In this document: one piece after another, positions 8,607 to 16,963 of the stretch
Layout of the letters: each line of letters starts with the position of its first letter
Numbering within the stretch: the first letter of the stretch is position 1
Source of the DNA: Candidatus Melainabacteria bacterium RIFCSPHIGHO2_02_FULL_34_12
Lineage (GTDB): Bacteria; Cyanobacteriota; Vampirovibrionia; 2-02-FULL-35-15
Direction of reading: 5' to 3'
Length of the DNA: 64,000 bases
Assembly (NCBI GenBank): GCA_001784555.1
Contig: MFRM01000017.1
Span: 70,282 to 134,281 of the forward strand
Made by a program: the position numbers and the translations under genes
Notes under the pieces: generated by a model
What the model was told of the DNA's origin: nothing
The model's input: only the letters and a program-made list of their open reading frames with translations
The model's database searches: none

Positions 8607-9893
8607 TTATCTTTTAAGAATTTGTCTTTCTTTTTCCTTTTCAAAGAAGTCTAAGTAGGAATTTTCACGCAACGCACAGATATTAATAAGATAACTTACA
8701 AAAGATTTTAATTTTTTATATATTCCGCAAAAAGACAGCACATATATAAACCTATGAATTAGCCACCCAAGAATACCTGTAAGATAAAAACCTTTTATAT
8801 CGACAATCGAACTATTAGCACCTAGAAACATAGTATTAATATGGAAATTCGTTCTTAACGGATTTAATGGATTATTGTTTATTTTAGAAAGGATATTTGA
8901 AGCACAAAGCTGTGCCTGAGTAATGGTTGAAATTATATTTGGTGAGGCTGTTTCATTTAAATCCATACATTTTGAACAATCGCCAATTACAAAGACATCA
9001 TCAAAACCATCTGCCTGAAGATAAATATTAACTGATGCATTGCCGTGATCATCTTTTCTTAGATTCAATGATTTCATAAGAGCACAATAATCATTTGAGG
9101 CAGAAAGTATTACTGTACCAGATTCAATTTCTCTTTCTTGATTTATTAAAACTTTTCCTTTTGAAAAGTCAGTTATTTTAGAGTTTAAAAGTAACTGAAT
9201 CCTTTTTTTGTTTAAATTACAAAAAATATGTGTTTTAAAAAACGGGTCTTTATCCGGGAATAAATTTTGCCGTGCTTCAATTAAGTATATTTTTACCTGG
9301 GATTTATAAAGCTCCGGATAATAATGTTTTAAGAGATGGATAACATAATCAGATAGTGCACAAGCAATTTCAAGTCCTCTTACATCCGCACCTACTACGC
9401 AAAAAGTAAGCAAAGAAGATTTTTTATTTTGATCATTTTCAAGAGCTGCTTTTTCTAATGTTTTTTGTACGTGAGTTCTTATTTGCAATGCATCGATAGG
9501 CGAATTAAGACAGAAAGAATTTCTCTTATAGCTTTCTTCATTTTCATTAATAGAATCTTTTTGGGGGGCTAATACCAGATATGAGTAATCAAATATACCT
9601 TGATTTGTTTTAACAATTTTCTTTACAAGGTCAATGTCTTTAACATCTGCCTGCAAATAAGAAACACCTGGTTTAATAATGCCAACACTTCTTAAGCCAC
9701 AAGTAACATCATTAATCGACACTGAATCGCATAGAATTTGAGTAAGTAATTCATTTATAAAATAATAACTTTTGTCAGTAATCCATAAAAGTTCAGCGGG
9801 TTCCCTGGTTCTGGAAAGAGATTGCTCAAGATTATGGTAAGCTGCTGCACTTGCATAACTGCTACCAATAATTACTATTTTTTGCTTACCCAC
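8607..9893 (-). CDS. FAD-dependent pyridine nucleotide oxidoreductase, NDH-2 like
   Basis: It has the two-dinucleotide-fold layout of type II NADH dehydrogenases: an N-terminal FAD fold, a second fold at about residues 170-200 (VVGADVRGLEIA) and the FAD-contacting VFVIGDCS near residue 310. A hydrophobic, helical C-terminus (GFYLTGILGWLIHRFIYVLSF) fits membrane attachment. The FAD glycine motif is unusual: GSSYASAAA in place of GxGxxG, and the second fold also lacks the canonical GxGxxG. It could feed electrons to quinone, but the degenerate motifs leave the substrate open. Confidence 0.7.
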   Translation of the reverse strand: MGKQKIVIIGSSYASAAAYHNLEQSLSRTREPAELLWITDKSYYFINELLTQILCDSVSINDVTCGLRSVGIIKPGVSYLQADVKDIDLVKKIVKTNQGIFDYSYLVLAPQKDSINENEESYKRNSFCLNSPIDALQIRTHVQKTLEKAALENDQNKKSSLLTFCVVGADVRGLEIACALSDYVIHLLKHYYPELYKSQVKIYLIEARQNLFPDKDPFFKTHIFCNLNKKRIQLLLNSKITDFSKGKVLINQEREIESGTVILSASNDYCALMKSLNLRKDDHGNASVNIYLQADGFDDVFVIGDCSKCMDLNETASPNIISTITQAQLCASNILSKINNNPLNPLRTNFHINTMFLGANSSIVDIKGFYLTGILGWLIHRFIYVLSFCGIYKKLKSFVSYLINICALRENSYLDFFEKEKERQILKR

Positions 9894-9993
9894 AACTTAC
9901 TAATTTTACCCTTTTATACTTGTGTCGTGCAAAAGCGTCCTTGATTAATATAGTGTAAAGTCTAAATTAAAAGCATTAGATTTAAATTGCTGA

Positions 9994-10590
9994 CTAAACA
10001 GTTAATAATTCAAAGTTTATCTCATTTTTAATTTCTTTAGATACTTTTAAACATAATTCTGGCATGCCTTTTGAACCTGACAATGAAACTATATCTGCTT
10101 GTTTTATGTTTTGTGATCTAGCCCATTCTAATGAAATTTTTAAAAGCATTGCTGCTATACCTTGTCTTCTGTATTGCGGCTTTGTATAAATATCTTCAAT
10201 AACACCTTTTAATACAAGCTCAGAAGAAGGTAACGTAACTGATTGTAGATATAAAAATCCTCTCACTTCATATTCATTTTTCTTTTGAGCAACTAATAAT
10301 AAATTACTTCTTTTTTCAACCTTATTCTGGACAAAATAATGCCAATCTTTTTTTTCTGCATTAAAAGAATATCTCTCTGGTGCAAATATTTGCTGAATGC
10401 TTGCAAGATTTGCCCACAGCTCTCCAAGTTCTTTTATATGATTATCATTTGCAGAAGATATTACAATATCATCCTGTTCAAATAAAACATAATTATTAAT
10501 GTCTGAAACTTTTTTTAAATTTGCAAGTTCTTCAGAAATACTATTACAAACATCAGGTAAGTGATTCGCCAAATTTTGATTTAACTCCAT
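9994..10590 (-). CDS. GNAT-family N-acetyltransferase
   Basis: The acetyl-CoA binding motif A is clear: IEDIYTKPQYRRQGIAAMLL, followed by EWARSQNI, as in GCN5-related acetyltransferases. The fold occupies about residues 50-190 of 198; the first 50 residues are helical and unassigned. The ATG has AGAAAGGA a few bases upstream. It lies alone between the flavoprotein and the peroxiredoxin with gaps of 100 and 187 nt. The substrate is unknown. Confidence 0.8.
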   Translation of the reverse strand: MELNQNLANHLPDVCNSISEELANLKKVSDINNYVLFEQDDIVISSANDNHIKELGELWANLASIQQIFAPERYSFNAEKKDWHYFVQNKVEKRSNLLLVAQKKNEYEVRGFLYLQSVTLPSSELVLKGVIEDIYTKPQYRRQGIAAMLLKISLEWARSQNIKQADIVSLSGSKGMPELCLKVSKEIKNEINFELLTV

Positions 10591-10724
10591 GTATAATCCT
10601 TTCTAAGCTAATCTAACTATTTAACTTTTATAGACGTATTTATAAAAGTTTCGATGAATATATAAAGTTAAGGTCTTAACCTTTTTGACTTTTATTAAAT
10701 AAATTTCATCTCTATTTCAACATC

Positions 10725-10756
10725 AAAGCCCCCTGCTTTGTACAAGAGGCTTTTAT
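10725..10756 (-). terminator. weak terminator-like hairpin after the peroxiredoxin gene
   Basis: The arms AAAGCC (10725-10730) and GGCTTT (10748-10753) enclose CCCCTGCTTTGTACAAGA. An alternative pairing, CAAAGC/GCTTTG, competes. It lies about 25 nt after the peroxiredoxin stop. The U-tract is better on the plus strand (TTTTATT), so the orientation is uncertain. Confidence 0.35.
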
Positions 10757-10777
10757 TAACTTGCTGTTAACTTATTT

Positions 10778-11362
10778 CTATGCTTTTCCCAGAGTCTTTC
10801 CACCTGGTGTCCAGCCCACAGGACATAATTCTCCTGTCTGGAATGCAGTCAAAACTCTAAGAGTTTCATCTATACTTCTTCCAACCTGAAGATCATGAAC
10901 AGTTGCTGCTCGTACCTTACCTTCCGGGTCAATTATAAAAGTACCTCGTAAAGAGATACCCTTATCCTCTAAGAGGATGCCATAATCTTGGCTAATTTTT
11001 TTCGTCAGGTCAGACATTAGAGGAAAGTTTAATTTTCCTAAGCCCCCTTGTTCACACCAGCCCTTATGTGAATAAACACTGTCAATACTGGCGCCAATAA
11101 GTTGTGCATTTTTCTTTTTAAACTCTTCTGCTTTTTGACTGAACTCTAGAATTTCAGTAGGACATACAAAAGTAAAATCAAGTGGATAGAAAAATAAAAC
11201 TACCCATTTACCTTTATAATCTGATAAAGAAATTTCTTTGATTTGTCCGTCCACATATGCCTGTGCTTTAAATTGTGGTGCTTGCTGACCAACTATTGGT
11301 TTTGAACAGCTTTGTTGAATAATAGCTAATGAGCTACCATTTTTTTCTTGTATAGTTACCAC
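10778..11362 (-). CDS. typical 2-Cys peroxiredoxin (AhpC/Prx1 group)
   Basis: It reduces hydrogen peroxide and organic hydroperoxides. The peroxidatic cysteine is C67 in DFTFVCPTE and the resolving cysteine is C180 in GELCPVGW, with the [10 protein letters not shown] and [12 protein letters not shown] signatures between. The length (194 aa) is standard for Prx1/AhpC-type enzymes. The start is GTG at 11362, with a near-perfect AGGAGG about 9 nt upstream, so it is probably highly translated. No thioredoxin or AhpF reductase gene is adjacent. Confidence 0.95.
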   Translation of the reverse strand: MVTIQEKNGSSLAIIQQSCSKPIVGQQAPQFKAQAYVDGQIKEISLSDYKGKWVVLFFYPLDFTFVCPTEILEFSQKAEEFKKKNAQLIGASIDSVYSHKGWCEQGGLGKLNFPLMSDLTKKISQDYGILLEDKGISLRGTFIIDPEGKVRAATVHDLQVGRSIDETLRVLTAFQTGELCPVGWTPGGKTLGKA

Positions 11363-11485
11363 GAATATTTCCTCCTGTTTAATAATCTGTTTTCTGTAAT
11401 TTATTTACTATAAGATTTTACTTCTAAATAAATAAATAAATCTATGCTTACAGTATTAAAGCTCTGTATTACTAAATAAGTCTCT

Positions 11486-12589
11486 CTAATTATCTGACAT
11501 TTGAACACCTAAGCCAGGTTCAAGGGAAGGAATTACTTTATTATTTACAAACATTAAACCTGAGAATGGGTCATTTGCTAAGAGTAAATGACCATCAAGA
11601 TCCACATAATCAGCCATTGGAGCCAGATGTGCTGCTGCAGAAATAGAACAAGAAGATTCAATCATACACCCCAACATTACCTTCAAATTATATCCTCTTG
11701 CAAGCTTTATCATATTTACTGCTTCAATAACACTGCCTGCTTTCATTAATTTAATATTAATTCCATGAACCTTACCTAGGACAGACTCAATATCATTGCC
11801 TACCATACAATCCTCATCTACAAAGATTGGAATTGGTGAAGAATTATAGATTTCTGACAGTAAGTATGCCTGTCCTTTCGGAAGAGGTTGTTCTAAAAGT
11901 TCTACTTTATATTTCGGTAATATATCCAGCATTTTTTTTGTGGTTTCCAAATTCCAACCACCATTTGCATCTACTCTTAAAATGCAATTTAAATTTTTAG
12001 TGGCTTTATGTACAGTCTCTAAAATATTTATATCAGCTTCTTCTCCTTTTCCTAATTTAATTTTTAATATGCGGTGACCTGCTTTAATGGCTTTTTGAAC
12101 TTTTTCTTCTATTACAAGTAGATTATCCAATCCGACAGTAAATGACGTTTGCGGTATATTTTCATAATCATCATTTAACACAACAAAAGGATCTTCATAA
12201 AAGAGATATTGATATAAGCTTCGATTATTTATTTTGCCAATTAAATCCCAGAACGCAATCTCAAGACCTACTTTAGCTGCATATGATAATCCAAGAGGAT
12301 TAAGAGAGGACGAAAAATTATTTAGATCATCTTTTAATTTTTGAATGTTAGTCACATACTCTTCAGGTGATTTATATTTTAGAAATGATTGTATGAAATT
12401 GATTACACTGTCCTGACTCTCACCATAATAAGAAGAGGGAGCAGACTCACCGTATGCAGTAACATCTCCATATGTTATGGTAATTAAAACATTTTTAGCA
12501 GAATCCATCGAGCCCCTAGAAATTCCAAAAGGATATTCTAATTTAAGATTAAAGGGGCGAACATTTATTTTTATTTTGGATTTAGACAT
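11486..12589 (-). CDS. dgcA: enolase-superfamily epimerase, probable DgcA (N-acetyl-D-Glu racemase)
   Basis: This is a member of the dipeptide epimerase/muconate lactonizing branch of the enolase superfamily. The catalytic KxK is in LKIKLG; metal ligands are in RVDANGG, LEQPLP and FVDEDC; the second acid/base lysine is in IKLMKAG, and DLDG follows near the end. Such sequences are usually called L-Ala-D/L-Glu epimerase. The gene overlaps the DUF1611 gene by 19 nt, and DUF1611 next to this family is the DgcN-DgcA arrangement in D-glutamate catabolism, where it racemizes N-acetyl-D-glutamate. I favour DgcA from context; muropeptide epimerase remains possible. Confidence 0.75.
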   Translation of the reverse strand: MSKSKIKINVRPFNLKLEYPFGISRGSMDSAKNVLITITYGDVTAYGESAPSSYYGESQDSVINFIQSFLKYKSPEEYVTNIQKLKDDLNNFSSSLNPLGLSYAAKVGLEIAFWDLIGKINNRSLYQYLFYEDPFVVLNDDYENIPQTSFTVGLDNLLVIEEKVQKAIKAGHRILKIKLGKGEEADINILETVHKATKNLNCILRVDANGGWNLETTKKMLDILPKYKVELLEQPLPKGQAYLLSEIYNSSPIPIFVDEDCMVGNDIESVLGKVHGINIKLMKAGSVIEAVNMIKLARGYNLKVMLGCMIESSCSISAAAHLAPMADYVDLDGHLLLANDPFSGLMFVNNKVIPSLEPGLGVQMSDN

Positions 12590-13620
12590 GCATTTAAAAG
12601 TTTTTCAGCCGTATACTTAACAGGATCAGTCACAGGCAATAAAGTTTCATCCTCTGCTTTTTTTATTAAATCAGATGTTTGTTTTTCATCAAGCCCATAA
12701 GTATTCAATGCTATACCAACAACCTTTGCTTTTCTGACAGGCAATGAAATATTTTCATAAACATTAATAAATTGCTTTAATGATTCAATTTTTATTTTTG
12801 TATTGCGAAGATATTCATAATTTGCCTTATGACATAAGATTAATTTATTAGGCACAGAACCATGATAAAGTGCAAGCGTTACGCCTGACCAGGCAGGATG
12901 AAGAATTGAGCCTTGTCCTTCTACAAATGCAAATGCATATTTTTGTTTGGCAGCTTTGATTATTTCTTCTTCTATAGCTCCTGCCATAAAATCTCCGACT
13001 ATAGCATCAATTGGTATACCATCACCACTTATCATCATTCCGGTTTGACCTGTAGCAATAAACTTTGCAGACTTGCCAACAGCTTTAGCACTTTTTGTAA
13101 GCTCAAGAGCAACTGTCATTTTACCAATAGCTGCATCTGTACCAACCGTTAAAACAACATTGATTGGATAATCAAGGACTAAGGCATTAGCAGTAGGAAA
13201 TTTATGATTGGTTTTTCTGACATCCCATATATAGACTCCTTCATCTTCTGATGTTTTTTTTATTTCAGAAATATCAGAAAGAAAGTCATGCAATCCATTT
13301 ATAATATTTAATTTGAGTTTCAAGGCATTTCTAATATCAGGCAACCATTCAAGAGGAAACTTGCCCCCAGCTGGAGCAATTCCTATTAATAAACAATCTG
13401 CATTTTTGTGATACTTAACTGCATTTTGTATAGAGTCATAAATTGGTATTGGCAGCAAATCTTTAATTACCGAGGAAGTTGTTTTACCATCTAATTTTCT
13501 GTCTATAACAGCAACAGTTTCACACAATCCATATTTAATAAAACCAATACCGGTTTTTGCACTTTCTCCTCCAAATGAATCCTGAGCATATATAATCACT
13601 TTATTCTTTGAAGTAAGCAT
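12571..13620 (-). CDS. dgcN: DUF1611 protein, probable DgcN (D-glutamate N-acetyltransferase)
   Basis: The whole protein (349 aa) fits DUF1611: an N-terminal Rossmann-like half (LLIGIAPAGGKFP) and a P-loop-like C-terminal half with VLTVGTDAAIGKMTVALEL, then FIATGQTG and FVEGQGSILHPAWSGV. DUF1611 members paired with an enolase-superfamily racemase have been described as DgcN, which acetylates D-Glu. This gene begins 2 nt after the HD-GYP stop and overlaps the epimerase gene, so all three are cotranscribed. The family match is clear; the exact reaction is an inference. Confidence 0.78.
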   Translation of the reverse strand: MLTSKNKVIIYAQDSFGGESAKTGIGFIKYGLCETVAVIDRKLDGKTTSSVIKDLLPIPIYDSIQNAVKYHKNADCLLIGIAPAGGKFPLEWLPDIRNALKLKLNIINGLHDFLSDISEIKKTSEDEGVYIWDVRKTNHKFPTANALVLDYPINVVLTVGTDAAIGKMTVALELTKSAKAVGKSAKFIATGQTGMMISGDGIPIDAIVGDFMAGAIEEEIIKAAKQKYAFAFVEGQGSILHPAWSGVTLALYHGSVPNKLILCHKANYEYLRNTKIKIESLKQFINVYENISLPVRKAKVVGIALNTYGLDEKQTSDLIKKAEDETLLPVTDPVKYTAEKLLNACLNPK

Positions 13621-13622
13621 AT

Positions 13623-15755
13623 TTATACTAATAATTTTATAAACATTTCTACTAAATCAGGATCCCACTGTTTTTCTTTTCCGGATTTTAATCTGCTTAC
13701 TGCTTCATCAAACGATAAAGATGATCGATAAGGTCTGTTACTGGTCATTGCCTGATATGCATCAACAATACATACAATCCTTGCCCCCAATGGTATCTCA
13801 GCTTTGGATATACCATGTGGATAACCAGATCCATCCCAATATTCATGGTGATATAAAACTAAATTAGCAACTTTCTCAAGAGGTCCTATGGGTTTTAATA
13901 TCTTAGCTCCAATTACAGGATGTTTCTTCATTACTTCATATTCTTCTTTTGTAAGCTTCCCCGGCTTACATAATATACTTTCAGGAATACCGATTTTTCC
14001 AATATCATGCATTAAAGCAGCTAATCTAATCCATTCCATTTCTTGGTAATCAAGCCCTAAAGATTTTGCAAGCATAAATGCATATTCAGATACCCGCTTG
14101 CTATGACCTTCCGTGTATGAATCTTTTGCATCCAAGGCAAGAGCTAAACTCTGAACAGAATCTAAAATATCAGCACTGTATGTGTTTTTATTCTGCTCTA
14201 AATCGCTGACCTGCTTTTTAATAGTTTCAATTACTTCAGGTCCGGTTTTTAGGCTGGAACTTTTTACGATTATTTCCGGGAGGGCATGAGTAAGAAGCTG
14301 TTGCCATCTGCCTTTCAGCTGACCATGGATTTCATCAAAACCTGATATTTGTAACTTTCCCCTGGATTTTGATAAAATCATGCCCTGCTCAAGAATAGTC
14401 AGAAGTTCAGCAATAGAGTCAGTATGAGTAGGATATGTTACAAAAGAAAAATTATAGTCAACTGTACCAATGCCTAGAACAGAAACATTGCTTAAATAAT
14501 CTTTGATTTTTTCTGCTTCTACTCTGGCACAATTTTGATCAACACCTCTCATTATCACGATAAACTCATCATTACTATATCTGGCGATTTTATATTTATC
14601 TCCAATCAATCTATTTAGATATCTCAACGTCTGAGACAAAACCAAATTACCAGCAACAAAACCCATTTTCAGATTAATGTCCCTAAGTTTTTCAATATCA
14701 ATCATCAATAAACTAAAGGGGGATTTCAAAAGATTTGACTCAGCTTGACAATGACTGACTTCTCTTAAAAAGTCATCAGCTCCAATTAAATTACTATCAA
14801 AATCTTTTATAGAAGGGGCTTCTGAAGAAATAACCACTCCTAACATTCCGGATGCTTGTTTAATATATGATATTTCTTCTTCTGTCCAGAAACGATCATA
14901 GTCACATTGATGCAGAACTATAACCCCTACAGCTTTTTCTGAAGCCTGAATAGGATAGCCTAAAATAGATTTAATCGAGAGAAGGGATTCAATGTTTTGG
15001 TTAATCACATTATCACTTAATAAGTTAACCGAACTTAATACGATAAGTTCACCTAGAGATATATTCTCAAGCCACCTTTGCTCAATATTTGGGACCACTG
15101 ATATTGCCTCAAGGCACCCATTCTTTATGTATTCAAAGGTAAGAGCATTATTTAAGTTTAATCTGTTTAAGTCAGAAAATATTTTCACCTGGACCCTGCT
15201 GGCATTAAAGACTTTTGCTATTTCACTGGCGACCAAACTGATCTTTTCTTTTAAAGGACCTTTGACAGCAAGAATATCATTAATATGCAACAGACTTTGT
15301 TTAAATAAATAATTTTTTTCAGCAAGTACATAAGAAGCTCTTATAGCAAAAGAATTTGTTATCAATGCAATCAGCTTATGAAATTCTCCTAACAAATTTT
15401 CAGCCGGTTTTTTTAGCCAATAAATCTCAAGTCGCCCTTCAAAAGAAAGAGGAATTATATATTTATCATTTTGCCAGTATGGTGATTCCTGTTCATTTTC
15501 TCTTTGATTATTATCATGTGATTCTTTGAAATTCTTATTGTTAAAAGACAAAGGGTCATTTGAAGCAATAGCATATAAATTATCTGAATAAGCACAAAGA
15601 AAAACATATTCAGCATTCATAATCTGCTTTAACAAATTAACAGTTTTTTGTAACCATAATTTGCCTGAGCGTGGCTCTAATAAATTCTGAATTAATTCAT
15701 AAGTCACACCTTCTGTTAAGGAGTTAAAGCTTAATGTTGCAACATTCTTTGTCAT
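13623..15755 (-). CDS. GAF - degenerate GGDEF - HD-GYP protein (c-di-GMP phosphodiesterase)
   Basis: From the N-terminus come two sensory GAF-like regions (about residues 20-310), a GGDEF-like domain (about 325-480) and an HD-GYP domain (about 525-710). The HD-GYP motifs are intact: GHSKRVSEYA, MHDIGKIG, KHPVIGAKIL and HHEYWDGSGYPHG. They predict hydrolysis of cyclic di-GMP or a related dinucleotide. The GGDEF signature is replaced by YSNDEF, so cyclase activity is doubtful and the domain may only bind GTP. TAAAAT lies 9 nt before the ATG with no Shine-Dalgarno. It heads an operon with dgcN and dgcA. Confidence 0.9.
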   Translation of the reverse strand: MTKNVATLSFNSLTEGVTYELIQNLLEPRSGKLWLQKTVNLLKQIMNAEYVFLCAYSDNLYAIASNDPLSFNNKNFKESHDNNQRENEQESPYWQNDKYIIPLSFEGRLEIYWLKKPAENLLGEFHKLIALITNSFAIRASYVLAEKNYLFKQSLLHINDILAVKGPLKEKISLVASEIAKVFNASRVQVKIFSDLNRLNLNNALTFEYIKNGCLEAISVVPNIEQRWLENISLGELIVLSSVNLLSDNVINQNIESLLSIKSILGYPIQASEKAVGVIVLHQCDYDRFWTEEEISYIKQASGMLGVVISSEAPSIKDFDSNLIGADDFLREVSHCQAESNLLKSPFSLLMIDIEKLRDINLKMGFVAGNLVLSQTLRYLNRLIGDKYKIARYSNDEFIVIMRGVDQNCARVEAEKIKDYLSNVSVLGIGTVDYNFSFVTYPTHTDSIAELLTILEQGMILSKSRGKLQISGFDEIHGQLKGRWQQLLTHALPEIIVKSSSLKTGPEVIETIKKQVSDLEQNKNTYSADILDSVQSLALALDAKDSYTEGHSKRVSEYAFMLAKSLGLDYQEMEWIRLAALMHDIGKIGIPESILCKPGKLTKEEYEVMKKHPVIGAKILKPIGPLEKVANLVLYHHEYWDGSGYPHGISKAEIPLGARIVCIVDAYQAMTSNRPYRSSLSFDEAVSRLKSGKEKQWDPDLVEMFIKLLV

Positions 15756-15816
15756 TAAAGAATAATTTTATCATTAGAAGAGCTCTGGTCGATTAATGGC
15801 ATATGCTGACATGGCA

Positions 15817-15844
15817 GTAGAGACTTGCTGCAGCAAGTCTCTAC
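15817..15844. repeat. perfect 28-bp palindrome, GTAGAGAC type
   Basis: The sequence starts GTAGAGACTTGCTG and its second half is the exact reverse complement. It lies 28 nt after the nadA stop, with no U-tract. The outer GTAGAGAC/GTCTCTAC ends resemble short palindromes that are frequent in cyanobacterial intergenic DNA, and a variant with a different core occurs inside putA at 62390. Confidence 0.8.
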
Positions 15845-15872
15845 TAGGCACTCTACCAGGCACAGCATTTTA

Positions 15873-16925
15873 TTAGACAGCCAGAGGAACTTTGGGACCT
15901 TCCCAATAGTTTTTATTTTCAGGTGAGGCTTCTGTTACTTCAAACATTTTTGTAATCGAATGAGCTGCTCTGTCAAATATCTCCGGGTTAATTTCAATTT
16001 TATTTTTTTCTTCTTCAAGAGCAGAAATAAGAGTCTCTAATTTGTGATATTTCATATTTGGACACAGTGGAATCGGAAAAGTGGTAACAATTGTTTTATG
16101 CTGCATATCACGCTGCATCCTGGCTACAAGTCCTTGTTCTGATAAAATAATAAATTTTTGTTTGCTGTGATTTGTAACATATTTATAAATTTGAGATGTA
16201 CTTCCAACAAAATCAGCCAGTCTCCAGACTTCCGGGTCACATTCAGGATGTGCGACAACCACTGCATCTGGATACTTTTCCCTCATGTGCAAAACTTCTT
16301 TTGGTGTGATTTGATAATGGGTAGGACAAAAACCATCATAAATATGCAATTTTTTATCTGGAACTTGTTCTTGGACCCAGACTCCTAATCCTTTATCTGG
16401 CACAAAAATAATTTCTTTTTCTTTAAAGGAACGGACAACCTGAACTGCATTTGTACTTGTACAACACATATCAGACTCTGCTTTAACAGCTGCACTGGAA
16501 TTAACATAGCAAACTACAGGAATGCCAGGATGCTCTGCTTTAAAAGCACGTAAATCACCGATAGATATCATATCTGCCATAGGACAACCAGACTGAAGAT
16601 CTGGCAATAATACTGTTTTTACTGGATTTAAAAGCTTTGCGGTTTCTGCCATAAAATGAACACCACAAAAAATTATAATATCAGCATTTGTCCTGGCAGC
16701 AAATCTGGAAAGAGCAAGACTATCCCCAACATGGTCTGCAATATCCTGTACTTCTAGTCTTTGATAAATGTGAGTTAGAATTACTGCATTTTTTTTCTTA
16801 GTCAGCTGCCTGACTTGATTTTTTAATGCATTTATATCGCGAACAGGTATGCTGTTTCTATTTCCATTTCCATTCCCATTAGTATTTGGAATCTTTAATG
16901 ATGGTGTTTCTGATTCTGTTGTCAT
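15873..16925 (-). CDS. nadA: quinolinate synthase
   Basis: It condenses iminoaspartate with dihydroxyacetone phosphate to quinolinate, using a [4Fe-4S] cluster. Diagnostic segments are VILTHIYQRLEVQDIADHVGDS, FCGVHFMAETAKLL, SGCPMAD, CYVNSSAAVKAESDMCCTSTNA, HPECDPEV and the C-terminal LCPNMKYHKL. They carry the cluster cysteines and substrate-binding residues. The first 25 residues include a low-complexity NGNGNGNRN tract. TATTAT lies 6 nt before the ATG. It is the third gene in nadC-nadB-nadA and is separated from nadB by 38 nt. Confidence 0.93.
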   Translation of the reverse strand: MTTESETPSLKIPNTNGNGNGNRNSIPVRDINALKNQVRQLTKKKNAVILTHIYQRLEVQDIADHVGDSLALSRFAARTNADIIIFCGVHFMAETAKLLNPVKTVLLPDLQSGCPMADMISIGDLRAFKAEHPGIPVVCYVNSSAAVKAESDMCCTSTNAVQVVRSFKEKEIIFVPDKGLGVWVQEQVPDKKLHIYDGFCPTHYQITPKEVLHMREKYPDAVVVAHPECDPEVWRLADFVGSTSQIYKYVTNHSKQKFIILSEQGLVARMQRDMQHKTIVTTFPIPLCPNMKYHKLETLISALEEEKNKIEINPEIFDRAAHSITKMFEVTEASPENKNYWEGPKVPLAV

Positions 16926-16963
16926 AGCAAAATAATATTTTTTACTAATTATATGTCCTTATT

